Positions 35,200 through 44,555 of a stretch of DNA of 64,000 nt are shown piece after piece; the first letter of the stretch is position 1; every line of letters begins with the position of its first letter. Origin of the DNA: CAVRUH01 sp963822595 (GTDB lineage: Bacteria > Chlamydiota > Chlamydiia > Chlamydiales > Waddliaceae); the NCBI GenBank assembly GCA_963822595.1, contig CAWGIG010000005.1, forward strand, positions 186,001-250,000, read 5' to 3'. The notes beneath the pieces are model-generated. The model ran no database searches. It was not told the DNA's origin and saw nothing but the letters and a program-made list of their open reading frames with translations. The translations under genes and the position numbers were made by a program.

Positions 35200-36152
35200 T
35201 CGCTAGTCCAACAGACATACCTTTAAATGGGATGGTTCCAGTGGCACCACCGGATGTCAGAGTTAACTTAGAGGAAGCTAAGCCAATGCTTCCAACGCCG
35301 CCGCCTCCTGTTCGGAGCTGTTGCTGCTGGGGAAGAGTATTTCACCATTGGACCCAGTACTGTGTTGCAGGCGGAGATGTTATTGCTGGTGTTGGAGGTG
35401 TTTATGCGTTGGTTAAAGGGGATTATTTTGAAGTGGGGTGTTTTGGCTTAGGCCTTGTTGTACTAACGGTCGCTTTTGTTGCCATTGGTTGTTTAACGCC
35501 GTTAAAGGATCTTGAAGGCCAATTGGAGTTTTACAAAACAAAACTTCTTGAATCCAAAGAGCAGGAGCTGAAATTAAATACAGATATTAGGGAATTGGAA
35601 GATGTAAAAAATGCTATGGCGCAAGAGGTAGCAGCAGCGCAAACGACCATGAATGAGCTTGGAAAATTATTGAATCAAGATACAATGGACTTCCAAAAAT
35701 TGGCGACCAATATGGGCGACTATCAAAAGCAAGCGAATGGTCTATTGGATACCTATAAAAAATTCCGGTTAACGCTTGCGGAAGTAAAAAGACAGCTCGA
35801 CGAAAGTAGGCGGTTAAATAAAATATTTCAGACTCAAATAAATCAATTAAAGGGTGCTGCTAATACGATAGAGGGTAATGAGACGGATCTTGCGCAGGAA
35901 GTTGGAAAACTTGAAACAAACGTCAGAGATTTGGAAAAGGGGAAACAAGAGAGGGAAGCGCAGCTCCAAGAGCTACAGGAGTTCGAAGCTAATTTTCGTG
36001 CTCAAGTAACGACTATGGCTGATAAGGTTGGTTTTCTTGTCAGTAACCTCAGTAAAATCGATACGTCTTCAGTGAGCCTATCAATATCTGATCTCCAAGC
36101 TGTTGTCCTAAAACTCGAAAAAGTCATCAATGAAAATCTAGTGGATGAATAA
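35196..36152 (+). CDS. IncA-like inclusion membrane protein (second of pair)
   Basis: 318 residues with the same plan as its upstream partner. There is a Pro-rich N-terminus, a Cys cluster (RSCCCWGRVFHHW) just before the membrane, two hydrophobic helices (about 56-73 and 80-100) joined by VKGDYFEVG, then about 200 residues of coiled coil (LEGQLEFYKTKLLESKEQEL; ANTIEGNETDLAQEVGKLE). The Cys run could be lipidated or form disulphides. Start codon lies inside the stop of the first gene, so equal amounts and perhaps a hetero-oligomer are likely. Confidence 0.78.
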   Translation: MIASPTDIPLNGMVPVAPPDVRVNLEEAKPMLPTPPPPVRSCCCWGRVFHHWTQYCVAGGDVIAGVGGVYALVKGDYFEVGCFGLGLVVLTVAFVAIGCLTPLKDLEGQLEFYKTKLLESKEQELKLNTDIRELEDVKNAMAQEVAAAQTTMNELGKLLNQDTMDFQKLATNMGDYQKQANGLLDTYKKFRLTLAEVKRQLDESRRLNKIFQTQINQLKGAANTIEGNETDLAQEVGKLETNVRDLEKGKQEREAQLQELQEFEANFRAQVTTMADKVGFLVSNLSKIDTSSVSLSISDLQAVVLKLEKVINENLVDE

Positions 36153-36157
36153 CAGGA

Positions 36158-36237
36158 ATGGACAACATGGACGACATGGACGGAATGGACGACATGTCCA
36201 TATCGTCCATTCCGTCCATGTCGTCCATGTTGTCCAT
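36158..36237. terminator. 35-bp perfect palindrome made of 9-base units
   Basis: The arms 36158-36192 and 36203-36237 are exact reverse complements. Each arm is a run of near-identical 9-mers (ATGGACAAC, ATGGACGAC, ATGGACGGA, ATGGACGA). A T7 run follows on the plus side. It lies 5 bases after the Inc gene and 4 bases before the end of convergent aroC, so it probably terminates the Inc transcript. Confidence 0.85.
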
Positions 36238-36241
36238 TTTT

Positions 36242-37333
36242 TTAAAATCTAACGCACCTATTATACAGCAACGCATCAACAAGGACGATCGCTACCATGG
36301 CCTCCACAACGGGGGCCGCGCGTATGGCAACGCAAGGATCGTGCCTAGAACCCTCAGGAAGCTCGAAAATCTTCTTTTCTCCCGATAAATCTATCGTCTC
36401 CTGCTTTTTCTTGATACTCGATGTGGGCTTGAACGCTACCCTTCCAATAAGCGGCATGCCCGTAGAAATCCCCCCGAGAGTCCCGCCAGAATAATTGGTT
36501 TTTGTTTCTACACGCCCTTCCTTCTCAATAAAGATGTCATTATGCTCTGATCCTTTCATCGTGACTGCTCCAAATCCTGAACCCATTTCAAATCCTTTTG
36601 AAGCGGGAAGACTCATCATCGCGGAAGCTAATTGTGCCTCAAGCTTGCAGTAAACAGGGTCGCCTAATCCCCCCGGAACCGATAGAGCCACAAACTCCAC
36701 TATTCCACCTAAAGAATCTCCCTCTTGCTTGGCTTTTTCCAGGTCTGCTTGCATGCTTGCTGACGCTTTATCATCAGGACAAAATACCGGATCCAGGTAT
36801 GTCGCTTCTCTTAAAGCATGAATATCAGTGAAATTAATATCAGTTGTAACAGATCCTATCTGCTTGATATAAGCTGCGACGACAATGTCATATCCTTTTA
36901 ATATCTTCTTCGCTATGGCCCCTGCAGCAACTCTACAAACGGTTTCTCTTGCAGAGGCCCTTCCCCCGCCACGATAATCAAAGATTCCATATTTTTCTAT
37001 ATAGGTGGAATTCGCATGCCCCGGACGCAAAAGGTCCTTGATTGCGTCATATTTCGTCGAATCCTGATCTTGGTTTCGAATCATAATACATAGGGGTGCT
37101 CCCGTTGTCTTTCCCTCAAATACTCCTGAAAGGATTTCTGCAGAGTCGGTTTCTTTTCTTGGCGAAGTGTAGGAGTTCCTCCCAGGGGCTCGTAGTTTAA
37201 GCTCGGCATGAATTTCTTCTTCGGTGATTTCTAATCCTGCGGGGCATCCATCGATGACAACTCCCATAGCCGTTCCATGGGATTCTCCCCAAGTCGTGAT
37301 TCTGAAGATGTTGCCAAATGAGTTCGTTGCCAT
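36242..37333 (-). CDS. aroC: Chorismate synthase
   Basis: 363 residues, full length. It converts EPSP to chorismate with reduced FMN, the last shikimate step. Hallmarks: SFGNIFRITTWGESHG at the start, GRNSYTSPRKETDSAEILSG, RPGHANSTY and YRGGGRASARET, and the C-terminal RHDPCVAIRAAPVVEAM. It is the last gene of the aro operon, 3 bases after aroDE. In C. trachomatis aroC lies between aroL and aroB, so the internal order has changed here. Confidence 0.96.
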   Translation of the reverse strand: MATNSFGNIFRITTWGESHGTAMGVVIDGCPAGLEITEEEIHAELKLRAPGRNSYTSPRKETDSAEILSGVFEGKTTGAPLCIMIRNQDQDSTKYDAIKDLLRPGHANSTYIEKYGIFDYRGGGRASARETVCRVAAGAIAKKILKGYDIVVAAYIKQIGSVTTDINFTDIHALREATYLDPVFCPDDKASASMQADLEKAKQEGDSLGGIVEFVALSVPGGLGDPVYCKLEAQLASAMMSLPASKGFEMGSGFGAVTMKGSEHNDIFIEKEGRVETKTNYSGGTLGGISTGMPLIGRVAFKPTSSIKKKQETIDLSGEKKIFELPEGSRHDPCVAIRAAPVVEAMVAIVLVDALLYNRCVRF

Positions 37334-37336
37334 GAT

Positions 37337-38809
37337 TTAATCCTTTTGTATATTTTTCAATACGGCTTCTTCGATAATTTTTTGGGATTTTGTTAAATCC
37401 ACCGTGTCCCCAAACCATATTCGAAATTGTTCCACAGCTTGATTTACGAACATCTCATATCCATAAACTAAAGTACAGCCTCTATTACTAGCTTCTCGTA
37501 AAAATTCAGTATTCTGCGGTTGCGTTTTAACGTCCATGACCACTCTTCCCGGTAGAATCCACTGACCGTCTATAGGCATTTGATTTGGAGTTGTATTGAT
37601 TAAGATGTCATACCCATTTTTAAATTCTTCGGAGATTTGTTCTAAAGGCCCTCCCCTGCAGTTCATTTTCTCAGCAAGCATAAGGGCTTTATTTTTATCA
37701 CGATTGAGTATTGTCACCAAAGCTCCTCTGTCTAAAGCTTCACCAATGATGGCTTTGGCAGCGCCCCCGGCACCAATAAATACCATTTTCTTTCCCTTGA
37801 CCTTCATTTTATCTTCGATGGCATCCAATGCGCCTATTCCGTCGGTATTGTATCCTTTAATTTTCCCGTTTTCAAACTTTAAGGTGTTCACTGCTCCAAT
37901 TTTTTCTGCCCAAGGGTCTATCTCATCAATTAAAGGAATCACAACCTCCTTTAAAGGCATTGTCACGCTGAGAGCTTTAAAATTGGATCTTCTTGCAGTC
38001 TTCAAAAAATCGGCTAGCTGCAGCTGATTGACAGGAAACTTTACATAAACGTAGGGTAAATTTTGTTCAAAAAAAGCTTTGTTGTGAGCAAAATGAGCCA
38101 AACTCTTGCTAACGTTCTCTCCAAGCAGTCCAAATAGCTGAGTATTTTCATCAAGAGCTTCGATATTGTAAATTTCAGACAATGCTTTGATCGGAATTTG
38201 TCCCGGGGCAGTAGTCGATTCTTGATCAATGCTTCCATAAACAATCTTTGCCCCAAATATAGGTCCTAGAATCCGCGTGGATTCTCCGAAGGGTCCCATT
38301 CCTATGGCAATCACTTTTGCAGAATATTGCTTCATAAAATATAGAAGTTCTAAAGCTTCTGCAGAAGAATGGAGCATAAAAGCCATTTTATAAAAATCGG
38401 CAGGAATTTTTTGCATCTCTTTTAAAATATTCTCAAGTGGCGGCATTTTTTCGAAGTCGTGATAGGAAGTAATGATCTTGATGTTTGGATTTTTTTCTCT
38501 TATCTCATGTATGAAAGATGGAGAGATGTTGTACTCCAAATCGATATATTCAGGATTTAATAGCAAGAGTTCTCGGATAAGTTTGATTCTATCTTCCTCA
38601 CTTCCTGTATAGTTTCCACCTTGCATCTGGGATCTTAAAGTGAAAATCATGGGAATAGGGAATTCATATTTTAGCCTTTTTATTAGATCAAGATCGATAT
38701 ATTCAAAAAGATCAAGGCGTAGTTCGGCAATAGAACTATTTTTCATAGCTAGAGCTAGCTGTTGGCGGGCTTGTTCGAAATGGGGTCCTTTAATGACGCT
38801 GCATAACAT
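37337..38809 (-). CDS. aroDE: 3-dehydroquinate dehydratase / shikimate dehydrogenase fusion
   Basis: 490 residues from MLCSVIKG (38809), the start that fits the chlamydial AroDE; a start at 38827 is possible. The N-terminal half is a type I dehydroquinase with the catalytic His in SYHDF and Schiff-base Lys141 in DFYKMAF. The C-terminal half, from about residue 225, is AroE: LLGENVSKSLAH, ALSVTMPLKE, GYNTDGIGA and the NADP loop VFIGAGGAAKAI. Together they turn dehydroquinate into shikimate. The bifunctional form is shared with chlamydiae and plants. It overlaps aroKB by 20 bases. Confidence 0.93.
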   Translation of the reverse strand: MLCSVIKGPHFEQARQQLALAMKNSSIAELRLDLFEYIDLDLIKRLKYEFPIPMIFTLRSQMQGGNYTGSEEDRIKLIRELLLLNPEYIDLEYNISPSFIHEIREKNPNIKIITSYHDFEKMPPLENILKEMQKIPADFYKMAFMLHSSAEALELLYFMKQYSAKVIAIGMGPFGESTRILGPIFGAKIVYGSIDQESTTAPGQIPIKALSEIYNIEALDENTQLFGLLGENVSKSLAHFAHNKAFFEQNLPYVYVKFPVNQLQLADFLKTARRSNFKALSVTMPLKEVVIPLIDEIDPWAEKIGAVNTLKFENGKIKGYNTDGIGALDAIEDKMKVKGKKMVFIGAGGAAKAIIGEALDRGALVTILNRDKNKALMLAEKMNCRGGPLEQISEEFKNGYDILINTTPNQMPIDGQWILPGRVVMDVKTQPQNTEFLREASNRGCTLVYGYEMFVNQAVEQFRIWFGDTVDLTKSQKIIEEAVLKNIQKD

Positions 38810-40436
38810 GGGTACACATCCACTCAAGAGTATTTTTCAGAAGACTTTCATCAACTATAGTACAATATTTACCGTCGAATTCCAAGGGTTTTCCGATTCT
38901 CTCAATGAGGACGAATTGAGGATGTTTATTCAAAGATTTTTTATCGATTTTCATGAGTTCATAAAGAAAATCGGGATTAAGGGGACTTTTCCATGTTAGA
39001 TTAATTTCATAGGAATTGAAAATTTCGCAAATTTCATGAAAATCGGATTGGGACATATGCCCTAGCTGCATGGATAAATAGCTTGCAGCACAAATCCCGA
39101 TAGCGACAGCTCTGCCATGCGAAATCTGATATTTTGTAGCGGCTTCGATGGCATGGGCAAAGGTGTGGCCATAGTTAAGAAGACGCCGACATCCTTGCTC
39201 TGTTTGATCTTCTTCAATGATGCGGGCTTTAATGTTAATGCTATCGAATATTGCCTTTTCCATTAGGGGTAAATCTAACTTAAGCAGATTTTTAACGTGT
39301 GATTTCATGAAGTTGAAATATTCTTTATTGTTGATCAAACCGTGCTTAATCATTTCAACTATGCCGTTTTTGATTTCGTCTAGAGGAAGAGTTTTGAGCA
39401 ATAAAGTATCGATAAGAACCGCTTGGGGTTGGTTGATAGCCCCGATTAAATTCTTGCCTTGAGGCACATTGACGCCTGATTTTCCTCCGATCGCGGCATC
39501 GACCATTGCTAACAACGACGTAGGAATCAGAATGATTGAAACACCCCGAAGGTAGGTGGAGGCAACAAATCCTGCTAGGTCGGTCACAACGCCCCCGCCC
39601 ATGCCTATTACGCAGGTATCTCTACCGCCGCCTAATTCCAGGATGTGATTTTCGCATGTTTGCTTGACTTCTCTTGTTTTTGAGTCTTCTCCGGAAGGAA
39701 CCGCAAATAAAGATACGTTAAATCCATGTTCTTTTAGAAATTCGGATAACTTTCTTGCATGCAAATTTTCGATGATTGGATCTGTGATGATAACAAAAAG
39801 GGAAGATTTCATCGCTTTTAAATGCTTGATGAGGGCATTCGCTTCTAGAAGCCCTTCCTGGATGACAATAGGGTAGTGTACGGGTTTCGGTGAAATGTGT
39901 ATTTCAATTTTTTTGGGGATTTGTAAAATAATTTGATCAGCGATAGCTTCCGGAGTCAATAAATCCCCTTCGACTTGAATATCCGCGTGTTCTTCAAATT
40001 GAGAAATTCTTTTCATTGCTAATGTTTTGAACGAACCCAATGGATCATTAGGATCTAGATATGCCGGTAATTCTTGGGCATTTATCTTTTGGAAAAGAGT
40101 ATTAAGATCCCTTTTTAAATAAACAAGAGTCCCTAATGTTTTTATGATTTCGATATTCGCATTTGTATCAAGAGCTCCCCCACCAAGACTTATGACGACG
40201 TTTTTCAAGGATTTTGAAGCTAACGAAGCAATAATCAAACTTTCCATTTGTCGAAAAAAATCACCGCCCCTTTGTTTGAATATCTGCCTACACGATAATG
40301 CTTTTCCTGATCTCTTAGCGTACTCGTGTTCAATAATTTCATCAATATCAAGAAAGGTTCTAGAAAGTTTCTCTGCAAGTAGTTCACCGATGTGTGTTTT
40401 ACCTGCCCCGGGGAGTCCACATAAAATGATATTCAT
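38790..40436 (-). CDS. aroKB: Shikimate kinase / 3-dehydroquinate synthase fusion
   Basis: 548 residues carrying two enzymes. Residues 1-170 are shikimate kinase: Walker A GLPGAGKT (7-14), LDIDEIIE, QRGGDFFRQMESLI and VVISLGGGALD. From about residue 177 it is AroB: GGGVVTDLAGFVASTYLRG, IPTSLLAMVDAAIGGKSGVN and the metal-binding NYGHTFAHAIE. These are separate genes (aroL, aroB) in C. trachomatis. The fusion covers pathway steps that are not consecutive. It overlaps aroA by 4 bases. No frameshift or internal start with a ribosome site is seen at the junction. Confidence 0.92.
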   Translation of the reverse strand: MNIILCGLPGAGKTHIGELLAEKLSRTFLDIDEIIEHEYAKRSGKALSCRQIFKQRGGDFFRQMESLIIASLASKSLKNVVISLGGGALDTNANIEIIKTLGTLVYLKRDLNTLFQKINAQELPAYLDPNDPLGSFKTLAMKRISQFEEHADIQVEGDLLTPEAIADQIILQIPKKIEIHISPKPVHYPIVIQEGLLEANALIKHLKAMKSSLFVIITDPIIENLHARKLSEFLKEHGFNVSLFAVPSGEDSKTREVKQTCENHILELGGGRDTCVIGMGGGVVTDLAGFVASTYLRGVSIILIPTSLLAMVDAAIGGKSGVNVPQGKNLIGAINQPQAVLIDTLLLKTLPLDEIKNGIVEMIKHGLINNKEYFNFMKSHVKNLLKLDLPLMEKAIFDSINIKARIIEEDQTEQGCRRLLNYGHTFAHAIEAATKYQISHGRAVAIGICAASYLSMQLGHMSQSDFHEICEIFNSYEINLTWKSPLNPDFLYELMKIDKKSLNKHPQFVLIERIGKPLEFDGKYCTIVDESLLKNTLEWMCTHVMQRH

Positions 40437-41722
40437 AGATTAGCGTTCTCCAATTTTGCTCCGATCGATTGAAAAGTTTCTGCGAAATGAGGAAAGGTTT
40501 TCGAAACACATTCAACATTTTGGATCGTTGAAGGTCCATTAGCTCCTAATGCGGCGACGGCTAATGACATTGCCATACGATGGTCTCCATGAGAATCAAC
40601 TGTGGCGCCTCTAAGTTCCCTTCTCTGGATTACAAGAGAGTCCTCCTCTTCAACGATATGGGCTCCCATTTTTGTTAATTCTTGAGTGATGCACCGGAGT
40701 CGGTCACATTCTTTTGTGCGGGCTACAGCGGCGTTAACGAGGCGTGTTTCCCCTTCGGCAAAGCAGGCGATTACGGCTAGAATCGTGATAGCATCGATGA
40801 ATCCATTGACATCGATGGTGGTTCCCTTAAGTTTTCCCCCTGCTTTCACGTGAAGTCGTTTCTTTTGATCATCGAATTCGATGATGCCTCCCATTTCCAT
40901 GAGTGCATCGACAATTCCTTTATCGCCTTGGGAATCATTCCTATCTAAGTTTTCTATTATGAGGGAAGTTTGGGTAACCAAAGCCGCGGCTATTGGAAAG
41001 GCTGCTGAACTCCAGTCGCCTGGGATATTGGTATCAAAAGAATTAAAACGAGATTGCCCACTGATTGTATACTTTTCAAAATTATCATTTTGATAAGTGA
41101 TACCCAAGCGATCGAGCCATTTTAGAGTAAGGTGAACCCATGGTTTTTCTCCGGGGTTTCTCACAATAAGTTCTGTGGGTCCTTCGGCCATGGAGCAAGC
41201 AATTAGTAGGGAGGATATCGGCTGAGAGTCTTCTCCGGAAATGGTGACTTTTCCACCTTTGATTGGACCACGGACGATAAGAGGGGCATATTTGTCTCCG
41301 CGTGAGGATACGGCAAAGGCGCCTAGTTGGTTCAGGGCTTCGATCATTGTTCCCATAGGTCTTTGGGTGCGGAGCGAATGATCGCCGGTGATGACGACAT
41401 AGTTTGGTGAAAGGGCAGCGATGGCAGCTAGGAAGCGAAGGATGATGCCCGAATTTCCTGCGTGAATGACGTCATTTAGAGGAAGAATATTCCCGTTTAT
41501 CCCGTCAATTTCGATAAGGTTAGGCTTAAATGCAACATGGGCTCCGAGAAGTCTGCAAGCTTGTAGCATATGATTTGTATCTGGCGACGGGAGGTAATGG
41601 TGGATACTTGATTTTCCATTGGCTAAAGCGGCAAAGAGGATAGCTCGCATCGTATGCGATTTGGATGTCGGAATCGTTACCGAACCATTTAAAGAAGAAG
41701 GTGTTATTAAAAAATGACGCAT
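40433..41722 (-). CDS. aroA: 3-phosphoshikimate 1-carboxyvinyltransferase (EPSP synthase)
   Basis: 429 residues, first gene of the aro operon. It joins PEP to shikimate-3-phosphate. Conserved blocks: the PSKSHT-type opening (IPTSKSHTMRAIL), AGNSGIILRFLAA, GDHSLRTQRPM, DSQPISSLLIAC, GDWSSAAFPIAAAL, RTKECDRL and the closing HGDHRMAMSLAVAAL. It corresponds to the first gene of the Chlamydia aro cluster. The promoter should lie in 41723-41793, before the large foldback; I cannot name its -35 and -10 boxes. Confidence 0.95.
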   Translation of the reverse strand: MRHFLITPSSLNGSVTIPTSKSHTMRAILFAALANGKSSIHHYLPSPDTNHMLQACRLLGAHVAFKPNLIEIDGINGNILPLNDVIHAGNSGIILRFLAAIAALSPNYVVITGDHSLRTQRPMGTMIEALNQLGAFAVSSRGDKYAPLIVRGPIKGGKVTISGEDSQPISSLLIACSMAEGPTELIVRNPGEKPWVHLTLKWLDRLGITYQNDNFEKYTISGQSRFNSFDTNIPGDWSSAAFPIAAALVTQTSLIIENLDRNDSQGDKGIVDALMEMGGIIEFDDQKKRLHVKAGGKLKGTTIDVNGFIDAITILAVIACFAEGETRLVNAAVARTKECDRLRCITQELTKMGAHIVEEEDSLVIQRRELRGATVDSHGDHRMAMSLAVAALGANGPSTIQNVECVSKTFPHFAETFQSIGAKLENANL

Positions 41723-41793
41723 GCATCTCTTATCGCAAATTTATCAGATATTCACAAGTAGAACATTTGTAATACTATTTTATATAAACGGGG

Positions 41794-42198
41794 TTAAACA
41801 CAGAGGCACAGAGAACACAGAGGAAGAATATGCAGTTTAAACATTTTGTCCGTTTGAGTTCATTTGATGGCCGAATCTTGATTTCTATTAGCTAATCATG
41901 CGAAAGCTCATCCAATAGCTTAGGCTATTGCATGAACAATCATCCAGGACAAATTTTTCACAGAGCCTTAAAGGCGATGCGCCTTTAAGGCTCTGTGAAA
42001 AATTTGTCCTGGAAGGTTTTTCATGAATTCAATTATTTTATGGTTAAATTCACCAGAAGGGGAAAAAGTCTTTCTTAACTTCTGAGCTTTCGTATGAGTC
42101 CTATTAGACATGGAAATTCGGCCATCAAATGAACTCAAACAGACAAAATGTTTAATTTGCATATTCTTCCTCTGTGTTCTCTGTGCCTCTGTGTTTAA
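41794..42198. repeat. 400-bp nested foldback element
   Basis: The outer arms (41794-41876 and 42116-42198) are reverse complements over 83 bases with few mismatches and begin with AACACAGAGGCACAGAG. At the centre a second, perfect hairpin has 34-base arms (41943-41976 and 41980-42013; TCCAGGACAAATTTTTCACA...) and a 3-base loop. Between them, shorter complementary words (GCGAAAGCTCA / TGAGCTTTCG) continue the pairing. It occupies nearly the whole gap between divergent aroA and the coiled-coil gene. No coding frame is convincing inside. Confidence 0.88.
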
Positions 42199-42327
42199 TC
42201 CTTTTTTTAAATAAAATAGAATAATTAGTTAATCTTAATTGAATCTTTATGTTTTTTAATAATTGTCAATTTAAATTAAATTATTTATAATAAGTGTAAC
42301 GGTTTTTGTGAGTGAAAGGAGGGTGTT

Positions 42328-44457
42328 ATGGTAAAAGCAGCAGCTGACAGCAGTAAAATATCATCGTTTTTTAACATTTATGTTCCTGACAAAGATGGGG
42401 ATAAAACCCAGGTCCGAGTATATAAAAACGGAGGACCGATCAGTTATATAGCTATTTCTATTTTGCAACATAAATTAATTAGCATAAATGAATATAGAGG
42501 ACTAATTGCTAAAGGCGGTTTGGAATTGTTGGCAGAAGGAGACTATGAGAAGGGAACTAAAGTCCTGAGCGAAATTAAAAAATTAGATAAAACTGAAACT
42601 GGACGCAACCAGATAACGAATCTATACAACCAAGTCTTAAAGGGAGTCATTGGTTTAAAAGGTGTTTATGAAGCACTTACCAAAAATGAAGGACCGGTTC
42701 CAGATTCTCCCAGCCCAGCTGAAGTTACCCCGGAGCACACGGAAACTCAGCTCAGTGAAGCACAGGTAGAGCTCAGAAATAAACATATTGAGAGATTTCG
42801 TAATCTGTCCGGATCCCTTTCACCAAAAGAAGGGTGGAATAATTTGAAATCAAAATTAGATTCAGCCACGCAACTTTATTATGAGATTGAAAAAGAAAAT
42901 ATTCCTCAAAATAAAGAAATGCTAGAAAGTTTAAAAAAAGAATCAAGTGATGCTATAAACCAACTTCTGGATGCAGAGCCATCCCCAGATGCTTTAAAAA
43001 CGCAAATTGCAATTCTTGAAAATGCAGATATGTATGAACCGTTTATTAAAAAGGAAGATGCACAAAGAGTTGTGAATAAAACATTAAGTGCAATAGCCGA
43101 AAAAGCAATTACAGAATTAAAGGTCAATGATGATTTTATCAATTCCGACACATTCAAAGACTGGGAACAAGCTGAAAGTATCATAAATCAAAAGGTAATA
43201 AATCAAAGGGATTCGCTCATCAAAGATCTCATAGAGGAAAAGGACAGGTCTTCAGCCAAAGTCAAAGAGGCTGTTTTTGAAAAGACAATGATTGAAGTTG
43301 ATAAATGGGAAGGGGATCAACAAACAAAATTACAGGCCGTTTTGCAACGTATGGATAACACACCTTTGTACGATGTTGCGTTCCGAAAAGCACTTATCGA
43401 TTTGAGGGAAGCAATGCTAAATGTCCCTGACATAAAACCTGATATTTTTGATTCAATGACGCTCGAAGAGCAAAAGCACACTCCTGATGAGGTCTTCAAA
43501 GCTATGCTTGGCTCTCTCGGAATAAAGGAACAACTGAGCAGACTCCAGGAGGGTCGCGACAATTTTGTAGCCATCATGGGTTCTGAAGAGATCCAAGAAA
43601 TATATGATCGATATGAAAAGCAAAATGAAATTATAAAAGAGGGTTTTGAGGAAATTAGTTACCAGAATATGAAAACTCTGCAACAATTGGAAGAAAGCAT
43701 TGCGAGTTTGCCACAACAAATTGAAATCATGACGAAAGAAATAACCGATTTAGAAAAGAGAAAAGGACCGTTAGAGAGAGTAAGAAATCAATTACCGGAA
43801 GAAATTAAAGTTGCAGAACAAGAATTTCTGAAAGCACAAAGACTACTTGTGATATCAAAGAACCGCCTTGTAGAAATTGAAACAAAGATAAAGCAGTATA
43901 AAATAGATAATAACCTTGAAAGGCTAAAAGTAGCTCCTCAATTCCTTGCAAAATGGAGATCTACAGTATCTAATGCTCAATTGGTATTAGAAAATGCAAA
44001 GGAATTGGTAAAACGTAAACAAGAAGCTGTCAAAAACAATATCGTTGAATTAACAAATGTAAATGAACAACTCGACAAGAAAAAAATTGAACTTAAAGCT
44101 CTACAAAACGAAAATAACAACAAACCAGAACTTCTGAAGGCGATGCAAGAGGCTCAAAGGGCATCGGATGAAGTTAAAAGTGAACTTGGAGAAAAGCTGA
44201 GAATGCCGATTCAGGAAGCTATTAAAGAAATAGTGGATGCTAGAATCGAGCTTAATATCCGAGAGTACGCTCGAGGAAAGAATGTAACAGTAAAGGGACT
44301 TGAGGAATACATCCTAGAGGGAAAGAAAGAACTCATCGAAAAGTATGTAAACACTTTATTCAAACGTTTGGATCAAGGCGATGAATGGAACGAAATATTG
44401 AATCTAAAAGAAATAATTGAATCTGCAGTCAATGCTAAGTTGCTCCCGCCTGAGTGA
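42328..44457 (+). CDS. Large coiled-coil protein, 709 aa
   Basis: AGGAGGGTG precedes ATG 42328. The first 120 residues form a small mixed domain (FFNIYVPDKDGDKTQVRVYKN), then a Pro/Ser/Glu-rich linker, then over 500 residues of charged helices with long coiled-coil runs (EIMTKEITDLEKRKGPLERV; KKKIELKALQNENNNKPEL). No signal peptide, no membrane segment. The plan (N-terminal beta domain, linker, helices) resembles the gene at 23072, so the two may be distant paralogues. Possible type III effector or cytoskeletal protein; this is a guess from shape. Confidence 0.7.
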   Translation: MVKAAADSSKISSFFNIYVPDKDGDKTQVRVYKNGGPISYIAISILQHKLISINEYRGLIAKGGLELLAEGDYEKGTKVLSEIKKLDKTETGRNQITNLYNQVLKGVIGLKGVYEALTKNEGPVPDSPSPAEVTPEHTETQLSEAQVELRNKHIERFRNLSGSLSPKEGWNNLKSKLDSATQLYYEIEKENIPQNKEMLESLKKESSDAINQLLDAEPSPDALKTQIAILENADMYEPFIKKEDAQRVVNKTLSAIAEKAITELKVNDDFINSDTFKDWEQAESIINQKVINQRDSLIKDLIEEKDRSSAKVKEAVFEKTMIEVDKWEGDQQTKLQAVLQRMDNTPLYDVAFRKALIDLREAMLNVPDIKPDIFDSMTLEEQKHTPDEVFKAMLGSLGIKEQLSRLQEGRDNFVAIMGSEEIQEIYDRYEKQNEIIKEGFEEISYQNMKTLQQLEESIASLPQQIEIMTKEITDLEKRKGPLERVRNQLPEEIKVAEQEFLKAQRLLVISKNRLVEIETKIKQYKIDNNLERLKVAPQFLAKWRSTVSNAQLVLENAKELVKRKQEAVKNNIVELTNVNEQLDKKKIELKALQNENNNKPELLKAMQEAQRASDEVKSELGEKLRMPIQEAIKEIVDARIELNIREYARGKNVTVKGLEEYILEGKKELIEKYVNTLFKRLDQGDEWNEILNLKEIIESAVNAKLLPPE

Positions 44458-44468
44458 AAAAACTAAAT

Positions 44469-44535
44469 AGGAAGAACACGCGAAGATATATAATAAAGTG
44501 ACATAAGCTTTCTTAAATCTTCGTGTGTTCTACCT
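44469..44535. terminator. Imperfect hairpin between convergent genes
   Basis: AGGAAGAACACGCGAAGAT (44469-44487) pairs with 44517-44535 at 17 of 19 positions. It lies between the ends of two convergent genes and a TTCGTG-rich tract follows. A shared terminator is likely. Confidence 0.55.
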
Positions 44536-44555
44536 TTTCTTCGTGAACTTCGTGG

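Noticed and set aside
36158..36388. Plus-strand frame MDNMDDMDGMDDM...
   Set aside because: It is the translation of the palindromic 9-mer repeat running into the 3' end of aroC. Not a gene.
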